Assembly: GCF_036075115.1 (NCBI RefSeq)
Contig: NZ_CP107958.1
Coordinates: forward strand, 2,542,001 to 2,606,000
Origin: Streptomyces sp. NBC_00377
GTDB lineage: Bacteria > Actinomycetota > Actinomycetes > Streptomycetales > Streptomycetaceae
DNA length: 64,000 nt
Direction of reading: 5' to 3'
Positions 47,252 to 57,758 of this stretch are shown piece after piece. The position numbers and the translations under genes are program-made. Within the stretch, counting starts at the first letter, position 1. The number at the start of each line of letters is the position of its first letter. The notes beneath the pieces were generated by a model that saw only the letters and a list, made by a program, of their open reading frames with translations, searched no databases and was not told the DNA's origin.

Positions 47252-49444
47252 TCACACTCCCAGTTGGAGTCCCCCGGCCGCCTCCTCGACCATGGCAAGA
47301 CCGAGCCGGCTGACCCGTACGGAGAAGGGGGCGCCCGCAACCCGCAGGCCGGTCAGGCCGATCTCCCCCAGGGGCGCGTTGCGCAGAGGGCGCAGGGTGA
47401 CGGTCCCGGCCGGGGCATCGGGCCGGACGCCGGCCAGGGTGGTGAGAAGCAGGACCCCTGCCGCCGCTGCCGTGGCGGCGGGACGACAGGCGGCCGGATG
47501 AGGAAGGGGGGCTCCCCCGTCACCGCGCTGCTCCCCCGCGTACATCTCGGGAAGGCGGTGCCCGAAGATCTCGGCCGCCGCCAGGAGCCCTCGCAACAGT
47601 GCGGAGCCCTCCTTCTCGTAGCCCGCGGCTGCCAGACCGGCGACGGCGATCGCCGTTTCGTGCACCCGGACGGCGCCACTGCGGTGACCGAAGGGGTTGT
47701 AGCCGGTTTCCTTCGCCCCGAGGCCTCGCAGACCCCAGCCCGAGTCCATGACGGGGCTGCCCAGGAGACGGGCGAGCTGTTCGGTCTGCACCCTGTCCAA
47801 CAGCCCGGCGGCATGGACGCCGCCGCCCAGCAACCCGGTGTCGAGGAGGTGGACGGCCGTAGCGCAGAGATGGGACAGCGGCCGCCCGTCCGCGGTTCGG
47901 GCGGCCGCGGGTCTGCCGCCTCCCGGGGTGTCGATCCAGAAGTCCCGCCGGAAGGTGGCCCGCAGTTTGCGGGCCCACTCCCGCAGCCCGTCGCCGCCCG
48001 GCCGGGCGCAGGCGTCGAGCAGGTCGGCGCCCAGCAGCGCGGCCCGGTGGGCGTGAGCCTGGGTCTCGCAACGGACGGGGCCGCCGGGTTGGGGATCACT
48101 CAGGTAGGGCCCCTCGCCGACCGTGGTGCGCAGCCAGGTCAGGCAGCGCTCGGCCGTCGGCAGCAGTTCCTCCGTCTCCTGATCGGGCAGGCCCCAACGG
48201 CGGGCCTCCGCGAGGAGCACCGGGAAGAGCAGGGTGGCCTCCGTTCCCGTACAGCCCGGGGGAAGGTGCGCGCCCGCGTCCCGCCGGGGGCCGGGGATCA
48301 TGCCGCACCGTGGTCCCGGCCCGGTGACCTGGGTACGGGCCAGCGTGCGCAGTGTCCCGGCGGCGAGGCGGGTACCGAGCGGCAGAGTCATACGGGCCGC
48401 CGCGAGCGCCTCGGCCGGAGCCAGGCCGCAGCGCCAGGGCACCCCTGCGGCGAGATGCGTGTCCGCGGGGTGCGTGGGATCCCGCACCAGCAGGGCTTGG
48501 AGATCGGCGATGCTCGTCGCCAGGAGCGCCCTGGCGCGCGAATCGTCGCCCGCCGCACGGGCGTGGGCCAAGGGGCTGGAAGCCGCCCGGCCCACGGCCC
48601 GGGCCTGCCCGCCTGCGGCACCGTCCAGGCGGACCCTCAGCTCCACGTGCACGATGCCGCCGGGGGGCAGCTCGAACTCCCAGCGCAGCATGCCCGCGGA
48701 GGCGATCGCGTCGGTCGGGGGCGGGTCGGCGGTCACGCACGAGGCCGCGGTGGCGCAGGACCACCGCAGACCGGAGTCGTGGACGCTGGCGGGCAGCTCG
48801 GCTCCCACGGTGCCCGCCGCGATCGCCCCAAGGTCGGCCAGATCGGTGCCGAGGACCACCTCGACCGGGAGGCGCAGCGGCCGGTCGGCGGCACTGTGCA
48901 GCGTGATGCGCTCCGTGCCGTCGGCGGACCGCGTCCGTTCGACGATGACGTCCGGATCCGGGCCGCCGTGCGGGGTGACCCGCAGCGCGCCGACGAAACG
49001 GGCCCGGTCGGCCGACGTCATCCGGGCCTGGACCGCCAGCGGCTCGCGTCCCGCCACCCGGACCTGGCAGCGGGACAGGATGCGCCGACCCGCCCGGTAG
49101 AACCCCTCCAGCCCACGCCCTGTCAGCTGCCCCTGCTCCGTCGAGATGGCGAGGCCCGGCAGGGCGACGCAGATCATCGCCGTGTGGGCAGCGGGCAGGC
49201 CTACTGAGCGCTGCCGGGCCGGTGCCCCGGTCGGAGGTCCGGCCACCCTGGACGAGGGCGTCTGCGGGCGACGCGCCGTGCCCGGCGACCCGAAGGACGG
49301 CCGAGGGGCTGTACCGCGGACGCCGCGGTCGACGGACGGGACCGGGCCGCTGTCAGGCCCTGGGGCGCCCGCGGGACGGGCCGGTCCCGCAACGGTGCGG
49401 CTGGAGCGTTCGTCGGCGGCGGAGGGCGGAGTCGGCTGATGCAT
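47252..49444 (-). CDS. Glycogen-debranching-enzyme-like protein (GDE N-terminal domain plus six-hairpin domain)
   Basis: The 730-residue protein has a low-complexity Pro/Ser/Arg N-terminus (1-90). A beta-rich domain of the amylo-alpha-1,6-glucosidase N-terminal type follows (about 100-300; GQLTGRGLEGFYRAGRRILS). The C-terminal alpha/alpha barrel (about 320-725) contains GVPWRCGLAP, DSGWGLRGL and GYNPFGHRSGAVRVHETAIA. It probably acts on alpha-glucan or oligosaccharide ends; the acid pair of the active site cannot be assigned with confidence. ATG 49444 has a weak ribosome binding site. Confidence 0.8.
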   Translation of the reverse strand: MHQPTPPSAADERSSRTVAGPARPAGAPGPDSGPVPSVDRGVRGTAPRPSFGSPGTARRPQTPSSRVAGPPTGAPARQRSVGLPAAHTAMICVALPGLAISTEQGQLTGRGLEGFYRAGRRILSRCQVRVAGREPLAVQARMTSADRARFVGALRVTPHGGPDPDVIVERTRSADGTERITLHSAADRPLRLPVEVVLGTDLADLGAIAAGTVGAELPASVHDSGLRWSCATAASCVTADPPPTDAIASAGMLRWEFELPPGGIVHVELRVRLDGAAGGQARAVGRAASSPLAHARAAGDDSRARALLATSIADLQALLVRDPTHPADTHLAAGVPWRCGLAPAEALAAARMTLPLGTRLAAGTLRTLARTQVTGPGPRCGMIPGPRRDAGAHLPPGCTGTEATLLFPVLLAEARRWGLPDQETEELLPTAERCLTWLRTTVGEGPYLSDPQPGGPVRCETQAHAHRAALLGADLLDACARPGGDGLREWARKLRATFRRDFWIDTPGGGRPAAARTADGRPLSHLCATAVHLLDTGLLGGGVHAAGLLDRVQTEQLARLLGSPVMDSGWGLRGLGAKETGYNPFGHRSGAVRVHETAIAVAGLAAAGYEKEGSALLRGLLAAAEIFGHRLPEMYAGEQRGDGGAPLPHPAACRPAATAAAAGVLLLTTLAGVRPDAPAGTVTLRPLRNAPLGEIGLTGLRVAGAPFSVRVSRLGLAMVEEAAGGLQLGV

Positions 49445-49818
49445 GCGTGACTTCTTCTGCTCTCTGTGCGCCTCGGACAGGGTCGAGGCCGGTCGGGAGG
49501 CTCCGGCAGGGCGGGGTTCGCGGTGGCGGCACGACCCGTGCAGGCGTTCCGCCACTCAGGTGAACGGGCCGGGGCTCCCCCGGGTCACGCCCCTGAGTCG
49601 CAGGCCTCACCGAATGGCCGCCGGATCGGCATGCGCCGGGCCGGTTGCGGTACGCCGGCCGGTTGCGGGGCTTGCCGGACCAGCGTGGGGGCAGGCCGGG
49701 CCGCTCCAAGGTGATGCCCGCGACAGGCGACTGAAGGGCCGGGCAGGTGCCGGTGCGGCTTCGGTCCTCGTGGGCCGACCACCGGCCCGTCCCCCGCACC
49801 ACGGCGGCCGGGTTGGCT
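49445..49818. other. Intergenic region between the DUF4192 and debranching-like genes
   Basis: This 374-base region lies between two minus-strand genes. It has short G+C-rich direct repeats (GCCGGTTGCGG at about 49640 and 49661) but no convincing terminator, operator or gene. Confidence 0.5.
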
Positions 49819-51762
49819 TCACCCCTTCCCCCTGCTGCCGCCGCAGTCGGGCCGCAGACCTTCCGCGGACTCGCCACGACGGCCTGTGGGTGCTTTCCCC
49901 GCAGGACGCGGACGGGATCCTCCTCGGTTCGACGCAGCCGGATGCGTGGGCTGCGGCCTCGGCGACCGATTGCGCAGGTCATTTCCCCCATGCGCACGGC
50001 GTTCCCGTTCCTGGCCCTCTTCCGCTTCGGCCGCAGCCTGTGCGTGGTCCACGCCGCCACCGGTGGGACGGACGCGGCGGCGCCTTCGAGCGCCCGGGGT
50101 CACGGCCGTCGACATGAGCTCCGAGACGTGTGCCGCCGGGCTGTGCGGGGCCGAGCCGACGGCGCCCTGCGCTTCACCGGCGCGGTCCACGTCCTCGGCG
50201 TCGCGTGCGCCGTCGCCGTCCGCCGAGGCGCCGGAGCGCATGCCCTCGCCGGAGCAGTTCCCAGGGCTGGAGCAGTTCCCGGGGCTGGGGTGGCGTCCGC
50301 GGCAGGAACAGTTCTCCCCTTCCGAACAGCTGAGGACGGCGGGCTCGTGTCCGTCCTGTGTGCCGCGGAGGCGTGCTGTTGCACGACCGTTCGAGGGGAT
50401 CTCCGTCCCGGGTGTGCGCTGTGGGCCCTCGGAGTCCTCGGGCGCCACTGCACCGGCCGGGCTTCCGGCTGCTGTGTGCTCCTTGTGTCCCTCGCGCTCG
50501 GCCCGCAGGCAGCGTCGTACCGACTCGGGGTCCAGGCCTTCGTTGCATGCCTGGTGCAGCAGTCGGGCGAAGAGATAGTCCGGGTCCGCACCCAGCGCCA
50601 TGGCGAGTGCCTCCCTGGCCTCGAGTTCGTCGCCGCTGGACCAGGCGACCCAGCCGGCCAAGGTCAGGGGCGCCGCCGCGTGTTCGCCGTAGGGTCCGAC
50701 GCAGCGCCGCGCAAGAGCCCGCCAGAGACGAAGGGCGGGGGCCGCCTCGTCGCCCTCCATCCACTGCGCGGCCCGGTCACGCGTCACCCGGTCCTGAAGG
50801 CCGAGGATCAACGCCGCGGCTTCGTCGAACCCGAGCAGTTCGTCGTCCCGGTGGTCCGCCAGGAGGACGCCCGGGACGACCGTCGACTCGGCGTAGCGAC
50901 GCATGACCCGTCGGGCCAGTTCCAGCGTCTCCTCGGCCACCGCGGGGCGGCTCGCCTCGTCGAGGATCCCCGGGACGAGCGTCTGGCCGGCGGTGTCCAG
51001 GGCGACCTCCTGTTCCAGTGCGGCACCGGTCTCCAGCGGTAGCAGCCGGGCCCGCAACTCGCGCAGGGTGCCCCGGACCTGAATCCCCGCGTAGGTCGCC
51101 GCCGCGGCCAGCACCGAGGTGCCGGGCAGCCCCATCGGTACACCTTCGGCGGGGCAACAGCCCCTGCCGCCGCAGCAGTACGACCAGAACCGGCCGTCGG
51201 AGATGCACAGCGCCTCGATCACGGGGACGTCGAGGTGTCCGCATTCGAGACGCAGTCGGTGGGCCAGCGCCTGGAGCCGTTCCATGACCTGCCGGCCTGT
51301 CTCCCCCTTCGCCGGTTCCTGGCACAGATAGGCGACCATCTGCGCGGGCCTGGTGCCCCGGCGCTCGCTGCCCTTCACCAGTCCTCGCGCCAGCTGCTGG
51401 GCCACGGCTCCCCAGTCGTCCGGGTTCGCGGGAATACCGAGCCGGGCGCGGCCACCGAACCGGCCCCGTCCGTCCCGGTCGTGCAGGGCGACCAGCACGA
51501 TGCTGTCCTCCGGCCGGTATCCGAGCAGATAGGGCAGGGCGTCGGCCAGCTCCCCGGGGGTGCGCAGGGTGACCTGGTGGCCGGCGGGGCTTGCGCCGTA
51601 CTCGGCGTTGGCGCCGTACATCGTGTGGTTCACGTACGCCGTGTGGTCGCCGTTCGCCGACAGTTCCTCGTCCGGGACGCTTCCGGCGCTGCCGTCGCAC
51701 CCGTCCCGTCCCGTGATGTCGCCGTTTTCGGGGGAACCAGTGGTTTCGCTGTGATTCGTCAT
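49819..51762 (-). CDS. DUF4192 family protein with long arginine-rich tail
   Basis: The 647-residue protein carries the actinobacterial DUF4192 domain (about 60-430; [30 protein letters not shown] at its start). It includes the cysteine cluster [11 protein letters not shown] (about 195-205), which could bind zinc or a cluster. The function of DUF4192 is unknown. From about residue 430 the sequence becomes low-complexity, with repeated GNCSS/GNCSG units and a strongly basic end. That tail may be genuine disorder or the result of a frameshift near the 3' end. It is divergent from the RecQ-like gene. Confidence 0.75.
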   Translation of the reverse strand: MTNHSETTGSPENGDITGRDGCDGSAGSVPDEELSANGDHTAYVNHTMYGANAEYGASPAGHQVTLRTPGELADALPYLLGYRPEDSIVLVALHDRDGRGRFGGRARLGIPANPDDWGAVAQQLARGLVKGSERRGTRPAQMVAYLCQEPAKGETGRQVMERLQALAHRLRLECGHLDVPVIEALCISDGRFWSYCCGGRGCCPAEGVPMGLPGTSVLAAAATYAGIQVRGTLRELRARLLPLETGAALEQEVALDTAGQTLVPGILDEASRPAVAEETLELARRVMRRYAESTVVPGVLLADHRDDELLGFDEAAALILGLQDRVTRDRAAQWMEGDEAAPALRLWRALARRCVGPYGEHAAAPLTLAGWVAWSSGDELEAREALAMALGADPDYLFARLLHQACNEGLDPESVRRCLRAEREGHKEHTAAGSPAGAVAPEDSEGPQRTPGTEIPSNGRATARLRGTQDGHEPAVLSCSEGENCSCRGRHPSPGNCSSPGNCSGEGMRSGASADGDGARDAEDVDRAGEAQGAVGSAPHSPAAHVSELMSTAVTPGARRRRRVRPTGGGVDHAQAAAEAEEGQERERRAHGGNDLRNRSPRPQPTHPAASNRGGSRPRPAGKAPTGRRGESAEGLRPDCGGSRGKG

Positions 51763-51926
51763 GCCCAGACGATCTCGCGGATCACGAGGTCCCGTTTGAG
51801 CCTGTGGATAAGTCCGATCAGGAGCACGTCAGACGTACGGATACACAGCGCCGCGACGCCACCGAGCGGCACCCTGCCGCGACCGTCCCCGGCCGGATTG
51901 TCGGCGCCGTCCTGTTGTATGGAGGC

Positions 51927-54092
51927 ATGGAGCACACGAGCAACGCGGATCTCCGGGCCGACGCCGACACCGTCCTCGCCCGCCTGGTCGGGGACGCCAC
52001 GGGCGTGGCCCGCCTTCGCGAGGACCAGTGGCGGGCGATCGAGGCGCTGGTCGCGGACCGGCGCCGGGCCCTGGTGGTGCAGCGGACGGGATGGGGCAAG
52101 TCCGCCGTCTATTTCGTGGCGACCTCCCTGCTCCGGGCCCGCGGTGCCGGCCCCACGGTGATCGTCTCTCCGCTGCTCGCCCTGATGCGCAACCAGGTCG
52201 AGGCGGCGGCCCGGGCCGGTATCCACGCACGCACGATCAACTCCTCGAACACCGAGGAGTGGGACACCGTGCAGGCCGAGATCGCCGCCGGCGAGGTCGA
52301 CGTCCTGCTGGTCAGCCCGGAGCGGCTCAACAACCCGGACTTCCGTGACGAGGTACTGCCCGCGCTGGCCGCCGCGACCGGCCTCCTCGTGGTCGACGAG
52401 GCCCATTGCATCTCCGACTGGGGTCACGACTTCCGCCCGGACTACCGTCGGCTGCGGACCATGCTCGCCGACCTCCCGCCGGGCGTACCGGTACTCGCGA
52501 CCACCGCGACCGCCAACGCGCGCGTGACCGCGGATGTCGCCGAGCAGCTCGGCACCGGCGGCACCTCGGACGCCCTGGTGCTGCGCGGACCGCTGGACCG
52601 CGAGAGCCTCAGCCTGAACGTGCTGCGCCTGCCCGACGCCGCGCACCGGATGGCATGGCTCGCCGATCACCTCGACGACCTCCCCGGCTCCGGAATCGTC
52701 TACACCCTCACTGTCGCCGCGGCGGAGGAGGTCACCGCCTTCCTCCGGCAGCGCGGGCACATCGTCACCTCGTACACCGGGCGCACGGAGAACGCCGACC
52801 GGCAGCAGGCCGAGGAGGACCTGCTGGCCAACAAGGTCAAGGCGCTGGTCGCCACCTCCGCGCTCGGCATGGGCTTCGACAAGCCCGACCTCGGGTTCGT
52901 CGTACACCTGGGCTCGCCCTCCTCCCCGATCGCGTACTACCAGCAGGTGGGCCGCGCAGGACGGGGTGTCGAGCACGCGGAGGTGCTCCTGCTGCCCGGT
53001 AAGGAGGACGAGGCGATCTGGGAGTACTTCGCGTCCCTCGCCTTCCCGTCGGAGGAGCTGGTGCGCCGCACGCTGGATGTCCTCGCCCGCACGGAGCGGC
53101 CCGTGTCGCTGCCCGCCCTGGAGCCCCTGGTGGAGCTGCGCCGCTCCCGTCTGGAGACCATGCTCAAGGTCCTCGACGTGGACGGGGCGGTCAAGCGGGT
53201 CAAGGGCGGCTGGCTGGCGACGGGGCAGCCCTGGCGGTACGAGACCGAGCGGTACGAGTGGGTCGCCCGCCAGCGCAAGGCCGAACAGGAGGCGATGCGG
53301 CAGTACGCCTCGACCGCCGACTGCCGGATGGAGTTCCTTCAGCGCCAGCTCGACGACGAGGGCGCCAAGCCCTGCGGACGCTGCGACAACTGCGCGGGGG
53401 CGCGTTACGCCGCCGAGACGTCCACGGCCTCGTTGGACGCCGCACGGGTGGATCTGGGCCGTGCGGGAGTCGAGGTGGAGCCCCGCCGGATGTGGCCGAC
53501 AGGGCTCCCGGCGATCGGCGTGGAGCTCAAGGGGCGTATCCCGGCCGGCGAACAGGCGTCGACCGGCCGAGCGTTGGGGCGCCTGTCGGACATCGGCTGG
53601 GGCAACAGGCTCCGCCCGATGCTCACCGCCCAAGCACCCGACGAGCCGGTTGCGGACGACGTGGCGAGGGCTGTGGTGGGCGTGTTGGCCGACTGGGCGA
53701 AGGGGCCAGGCGGTTGGGCCTCCGCAGCTGCCGACGCCTCGCCGCGTCCGGTCGGTGTGGTCACCCTCGCCTCACGCACACGACCGCGTTTGATCCACTC
53801 ACTCGGCACACGCATCGCGGAGGTCGGACGGCTTCCGCTCCTGGGCTCGGTGGAGTACAACGCCGACTCCTCGCCGGTCTCCCGGAGCAACAGCGCCCAA
53901 CGTCTCAAAGCGCTCCACGGCATGCTGGAAGTGCCGCCCTCGCTCGCCGCCGCGCTCGCCGAGGCCGGCGGTCCGATTCTCCTCGTGGACGACTACATGG
54001 AGACGGGCTGGACCCTCGCGGTCGCGGCCCGGGTGCTGCGCCGTGCGGGCGCACAAGGGGTGTTGCCCCTGGTGCTCGCGGTGCAGGGTTGA
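51927..54092 (+). CDS. RecQ-like superfamily 2 DNA helicase with phosphoribosyltransferase-like C-terminus
   Basis: This 721-residue ATP-dependent helicase has motif [10 protein letters not shown], motif [19 protein letters not shown], motif III ATTATAN and motif [11 protein letters not shown]. The RecQ-type zinc site holds CRMEF and CGRCDNC (about 465-490). The last 150 residues contain [19 protein letters not shown] and end [26 protein letters not shown], a PRPP-binding-loop pattern of type I phosphoribosyltransferases. This arrangement is found in actinobacteria but its purpose is unclear. ATG 51927 is one base after GGAGGC, and TTGTAT lies six bases earlier, so it may be leaderless. Confidence 0.88.
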   Translation: MEHTSNADLRADADTVLARLVGDATGVARLREDQWRAIEALVADRRRALVVQRTGWGKSAVYFVATSLLRARGAGPTVIVSPLLALMRNQVEAAARAGIHARTINSSNTEEWDTVQAEIAAGEVDVLLVSPERLNNPDFRDEVLPALAAATGLLVVDEAHCISDWGHDFRPDYRRLRTMLADLPPGVPVLATTATANARVTADVAEQLGTGGTSDALVLRGPLDRESLSLNVLRLPDAAHRMAWLADHLDDLPGSGIVYTLTVAAAEEVTAFLRQRGHIVTSYTGRTENADRQQAEEDLLANKVKALVATSALGMGFDKPDLGFVVHLGSPSSPIAYYQQVGRAGRGVEHAEVLLLPGKEDEAIWEYFASLAFPSEELVRRTLDVLARTERPVSLPALEPLVELRRSRLETMLKVLDVDGAVKRVKGGWLATGQPWRYETERYEWVARQRKAEQEAMRQYASTADCRMEFLQRQLDDEGAKPCGRCDNCAGARYAAETSTASLDAARVDLGRAGVEVEPRRMWPTGLPAIGVELKGRIPAGEQASTGRALGRLSDIGWGNRLRPMLTAQAPDEPVADDVARAVVGVLADWAKGPGGWASAAADASPRPVGVVTLASRTRPRLIHSLGTRIAEVGRLPLLGSVEYNADSSPVSRSNSAQRLKALHGMLEVPPSLAAALAEAGGPILLVDDYMETGWTLAVAARVLRRAGAQGVLPLVLAVQG

Positions 54093-54435
54093 CCACGGGC
54101 AGCAACCGATGGTGCCCGTCACGGACGTTGCGAGCCGGCCTGCGACGGTGCTTCGGTGCCTGCGTGCCGTCGAACATGCGGCGTCAGCAGCTCTTCCGAG
54201 GCGTGGGCTGTGGGCTCACGTGTCCTTCCTCGAATCACTGGGTAAGGATATAAGTCACTCATCGTCACATAACGGTCGGTGGCCCCAATTGCTCGTTGCC
54301 GCATCCAAGTTCGACAGGAAGAATTGAGCTCCGCTCCCCGCACGGCTTGTCCGTAGTCCGGTAGGGCTCTGCTGCGGCGTGCGCTCCCCCGAACCCGACC
54401 CGCCCGCAGTGTGGGCCGTAGCCGAAGGGAGGATC
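54093..54435 (+). other. Intergenic region after the helicase gene
   Basis: This 343-base region has a weak hairpin GGTTG/CAACC just after the helicase stop (54089-54109) and an A+T-richer stretch at 54240-54330 that probably holds the promoter of the next gene. No gene is seen. Confidence 0.5.
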
Positions 54436-55056
54436 GTGACCTTCGGATTCGCTCCGTCCTCGGCGGCATCGTTGTCGCCGTCCACGTCCGCCACCTCCGC
54501 CACTCGCTTGCTCGAGCCTGCCGAATGGGCCGCGGCCGGCATCCCTCTCCTGCGCAACCCGCGGGAAGTCGTCAGCGGGCTGCACTCGCGGCACAGGCCA
54601 CGGCCGGCCACCGCGGTGGTGGCCGTACTGGACCCGGACGAACGGGTGCGTGCCAGCGCCTCGTTCACCCGGCGCCAGGCCTCGTCCGACGGCTGGATGT
54701 TCCGCAACGCCCTGCTCGCCCAACTGCGCCGCGTCATCCCGCACGATCTGCGACTGCGCACCCCCGTGCGCACCGCCGTGCTGCTCTACTGCCGTGACGG
54801 CGACGCGCGGTGGACGGAGGAGGACGGGGCGTGGATGTGGGGGCTGCGGGATGCGTGCACGCTGCACGGGCTGCGCTGCGGGGCGTACATCACCCTCACC
54901 CGGGACGGCTGGCAGGTCCTCGGGGAGGGGCGCGGAGGACGACGGCCGCACGCGGATTCGACGCCGGAGCCGTTCGCCCTGTCCGAGGCCCCGCCACCGC
55001 TGCCCCGGACCGGCGGTGCCGCCTCGGAGGTCCTGCGCCGCGCCGCCGCCCGCTGA
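54436..55056 (+). CDS. Conserved protein of unknown function
   Basis: The 206-residue product starts at GTG 54436 behind AAGGGAGGATC. After a serine-rich leader it has a folded core (about 25-175) with RPATAVVAVLDPDERVRASASFTRR and an aromatic-rich segment ending LLYCRDGDARWTEEDGAWMWGLRDACTLHGLRCGAYITLTRDGWQVLG. The paired cysteines and the acidic/tryptophan-rich segment are distinctive. A distant JAB/RadC-like fold is possible but I cannot show it. It follows the RecQ-like gene in the same direction. Confidence 0.7.
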   Translation: MTFGFAPSSAASLSPSTSATSATRLLEPAEWAAAGIPLLRNPREVVSGLHSRHRPRPATAVVAVLDPDERVRASASFTRRQASSDGWMFRNALLAQLRRVIPHDLRLRTPVRTAVLLYCRDGDARWTEEDGAWMWGLRDACTLHGLRCGAYITLTRDGWQVLGEGRGGRRPHADSTPEPFALSEAPPPLPRTGGAASEVLRRAAAR

Positions 55057-55371
55057 GGAGCGATCGTCACGCTCGGTGGCCCTGACCACGGCCGCCGCAG
55101 GCGCCGGGCGTGAGCCGAACAGCCGGAGAAGCGCCGGCCCCGAGAGGCGCAGGCCGCCAGGGCCTGGCGTCTCTCGTCGCGCACGGTGCCGAACCGCCCT
55201 CCGCGATGCGGGGGTCCTCACTGTGGATCGGGACCGTCCGCTCGTCGGCGGTCGGTCAGCGCCCACGACATGAACTTCCTCGAGGCGCCTCAGGTCGGGC
55301 GGCCGGGAGTGCCTGCCGGGTGCACCGAGACCCACCCCGCCCCCCGGCCGTCCCAGCACTCAATAGTGCCG
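55057..55371. other. Intergenic region before a bidirectional terminator
   Basis: This 315-base stretch lies downstream of the preceding gene. I see no feature in it before the terminator. Confidence 0.5.
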
Positions 55372-55421
55372 CCAGGGCACACGACAGAGGCGCCGCACCA
55401 GCGACGCCTCTGTGACCCTGG
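55372..55421. terminator. Bidirectional terminator between two convergent genes
   Basis: Inner stem ACAGAGGCG/CGCCTCTGT with a 12-base loop, extended by outer CCAGGG/CCCTGG after small bulges. Confidence 0.85.
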
Positions 55422-55445
55422 CGCTCGTCGGCCTGCCGGAGCGGG

Positions 55446-56084
55446 CTAGACGCCCACGCCCAGGGCCGCGTTGATCTGCTGCGGGTCACCACAGACGATC
55501 AGCAGGGCGGCGGCTCGAGCGCGGGCCAGCGGCAGAGCGGTGGCGGCCACGGTGTCGGGACCGCCGTTGACGGCGACCACGACGACGGGACGCACGCCCG
55601 CCCGCTCCACGGCGGCGGCATCGGCGTAGAAGACGTCGTCTGCCGCGTCGTGCTGCGCCCAGTAGGGGGCCTCGCCGAAGGACAGTTCGTGGGCGGCCCA
55701 GGGGTGCTGTTCGCCGGTGGTGAGCACCAGCACTTCCCCCGGGGCCCGGCCCGAGTCCAGGAGGACGTCCACGGCCTCCTCCGCGGCGTCCAGCGCGCCC
55801 TCGGCCGAGGCCGGGATCAACTGGACCTGGGGGGTCACCGGAGCGGGCGCGGTGACGGCAGTAACGGCCGGGGCCGAAGGCCCCGGCTTGGCGGCCGTGT
55901 CACGCGGCATGCGTTGCGCCGGCGGCGTGGGCCGAAGGGGTCCGGGACGCCCGGGACGCGACGGAGCCGCGGGACGGGGTCCGGGTACGGGTCGAGGGGT
56001 CGGCGCTGTGCGGCCGCTGGCCGGAGTGGCGCGGGGACCCTGGGCACTCTCGTGAATCTGAGGCTCCTCGGGAATGAGAGGCAT
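55446..56084 (-). CDS. Protein of unknown function downstream of rnhB
   Basis: The 212-residue product has a Pro/Arg/Ala-rich disordered N-terminal half (1-90). The C-terminal alpha/beta half (about 95-212) contains DAAEEAVDVLLDSGRAPGEVLVLTTGEQHPWAAHELSFGEAPYWAQHD, then VVVVAVNGGPDTVAATALPLARARAAALLIVCGDP. The latter half resembles the C-terminal region of UvrD-type helicases, as if it were a remnant nucleotide-handling domain without a P-loop. ATG 56084 is the likely start. It follows rnhB by 68 bases on the same strand. Confidence 0.72.
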   Translation of the reverse strand: MPLIPEEPQIHESAQGPRATPASGRTAPTPRPVPGPRPAAPSRPGRPGPLRPTPPAQRMPRDTAAKPGPSAPAVTAVTAPAPVTPQVQLIPASAEGALDAAEEAVDVLLDSGRAPGEVLVLTTGEQHPWAAHELSFGEAPYWAQHDAADDVFYADAAAVERAGVRPVVVVAVNGGPDTVAATALPLARARAAALLIVCGDPQQINAALGVGV

Positions 56085-56152
56085 GAGCTGTTGTCTATCA
56101 AACGGTGGTGCGGCGAGCGCCAGCGGGTGGCACGTCGGTGCGGCCGGAATCG

Positions 56153-56854
56153 TCAGAAGTCGAAGCCGAGTTGCCCTTCGACCGCCGGAGCGCTTCCGTT
56201 GGCCCAGCTGCGGGCTTTCTTGAGGTGCCGCCACTGGGGCAGCGCATCAAGATACGCCCACGACAACCGGTGGAGCGGAGTGGGGCCCCGCTCCTCCAGT
56301 GCGGCCTTGTGGACGGGCGACGGATACCCGGCGTTGTCCGCAAAGGCGAAGTCTGCATGGTCGATGCCCAGTTCTGCCATCATTTTGTCGCGCTGCACCT
56401 TGGCGATCACCGAGGCCGCCGCGACCGCCACGCAGGACTGGTCCCCTTTGATCACCGTACGGACCTTCCACGGGGCACCGAGATAGTCGTGCTTCCCGTC
56501 GAGGATCACCGCGTCCGGGCGGATCGGGAGGGCCTCCAGGGCGCGCCCGGCGGCGAGACGCAGCGCGGCGGTCATCCCCAGGTCGTCGATCTCTTCGGGA
56601 GATGCGTGGCCCAGGGCGTGGCACGTCACCCACGGCAGCAGCAGCTCGGCAAGTTCGGTACGCCGCTTGACGGTGAGCAGCTTGGAATCGGTGAGACCTA
56701 CGGGGGGCCGGCGAAGTCCGGTGACCGCCGCGCAGACGGTGACAGGGCCGGCCCACGCACCGCGGCCCACCTCGTCGACACCGGCAATGATCTTCGCTCC
56801 GGTCGTGGCGCGGAGGGAGCGCTCGACGGTGTGGGTGGGTGGTTCGTACGGCAT
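56153..56854 (-). CDS. rnhB: Ribonuclease HII
   Basis: This 233-residue enzyme cuts the RNA strand of RNA/DNA hybrids and removes single ribonucleotides from DNA. Catalytic residues are Asp27-Glu28 (GVDEVGRG), Asp119 (ILDGKHD) and Asp138 ([21 protein letters not shown]). Length and motifs are normal. It is the first gene of a two-gene unit with the protein of unknown function that follows. Confidence 0.97.
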   Translation of the reverse strand: MPYEPPTHTVERSLRATTGAKIIAGVDEVGRGAWAGPVTVCAAVTGLRRPPVGLTDSKLLTVKRRTELAELLLPWVTCHALGHASPEEIDDLGMTAALRLAAGRALEALPIRPDAVILDGKHDYLGAPWKVRTVIKGDQSCVAVAAASVIAKVQRDKMMAELGIDHADFAFADNAGYPSPVHKAALEERGPTPLHRLSWAYLDALPQWRHLKKARSWANGSAPAVEGQLGFDF

Positions 56855-56947
56855 GGCGCCCTTAGATTACGCCGCCCGGGTCACCTGGCGACACCCCGGT
56901 CCGCACCTGCCCCGTACCGACCGGCCGCCGGGGAACCGGATCCACGC

Positions 56948-57571
56948 TCAGGGCCTGGTCGGCCGCAGCAACGGCATCATGAGCCGGTCGATCATCTCAT
57001 CGAGATCTTGATCATTCCATTCACATCCGCACATTTTTGTTCGATACATCATCATGGCCGGAATGACATCGAAAACATAACCGTCCGCGGCGTCAGGCCG
57101 TACTTCACCTCGGCCGATGCCGCGGTTGACCACCTCCCGCAGGAGCTTGACGGTGGGCTCCACCACCCCTTCGACGATCAAGGTATGGAAGCGCTCACCC
57201 TGGATGGGATCGCATTCGTGAATGATCGAACGCAACGCGAAACCAGGGCGGGAGAACATCGCGTCACGCGCGTCGCGGCACAGCGCCATCAGATCCGCGC
57301 GCACGCTGCCCAGATCCGGCGCGGCATCCAGCCGGGGCAGACCGGCCCGCAGAGCATCCGCGACCAGCGCCTCCTTGGACGGCCAGCGTCGATAGACCGC
57401 GGCCTTGCCGGTCTGGGCCCCGGCCGCCACACCTTCCATCGTGAGGCCGTTCCAGCCGACGGTGCCCAACTGCTCCAGCGTGGCATCGAGAATCGCACGT
57501 TCGAGCACGGCGCCGCGCCGGCGGGGAGAGGACGCCGGGGCAGGGGCGGCCGTCCAGCGCGAAGTAACCAT
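56948..57571 (-). CDS. TetR-family repressor of the adjacent efflux gene
   Basis: The 207-residue protein has an N-terminal helix-turn-helix (about 20-66; ILDATLEQLGTVGWNGLTMEGVAAGAQTGKAAVYRRWPSKEAL) and a helical ligand-binding C-terminus (about 80-200). It is divergent from the MFS pump across 187 bases that contain two copies of a matching palindrome, so it almost certainly represses the pump and itself until a drug or metabolite binds. ATG 57571 follows GGAGA. Confidence 0.93.
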   Translation of the reverse strand: MVTSRWTAAPAPASSPRRRGAVLERAILDATLEQLGTVGWNGLTMEGVAAGAQTGKAAVYRRWPSKEALVADALRAGLPRLDAAPDLGSVRADLMALCRDARDAMFSRPGFALRSIIHECDPIQGERFHTLIVEGVVEPTVKLLREVVNRGIGRGEVRPDAADGYVFDVIPAMMMYRTKMCGCEWNDQDLDEMIDRLMMPLLRPTRP

Positions 57572-57667
57572 CTGAGTGTCTCCAGCGAGCAGAAGAAGCG
57601 GGGATCAAGGGGTGGAGCGAGGCTCTGCACGACCGCGACGGGGGATACGCCGAGAGGCGACACCGCG

Positions 57668-57687
57668 AGTGAACGCTTGCGTTCACT
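57668..57687. promoter_or_regulatory. TetR operator 1
   Basis: AGTGAACG-CTTG-CGTTCACT: two perfect 8-base half-sites around a four-base centre (57668-57687), on the repressor side of the divergent region. Confidence 0.85.
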
Positions 57688-57715
57688 ACGAGAGACTCAC
57701 TACCGTTGACGGGCC

Positions 57716-57735
57716 AGTGAACGCCACCGTTCACT
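57716..57735. promoter_or_regulatory. TetR operator 2
   Basis: AGTGAACG-CCAC-CGTTCACT: the same half-sites as operator 1, placed 48 bases away. It lies over the likely -10 region of the MFS gene, just after TTGACG (57706-57711). Confidence 0.85.
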
Positions 57736-57758
57736 AATGCCTTTGTGGGGGACTCATC

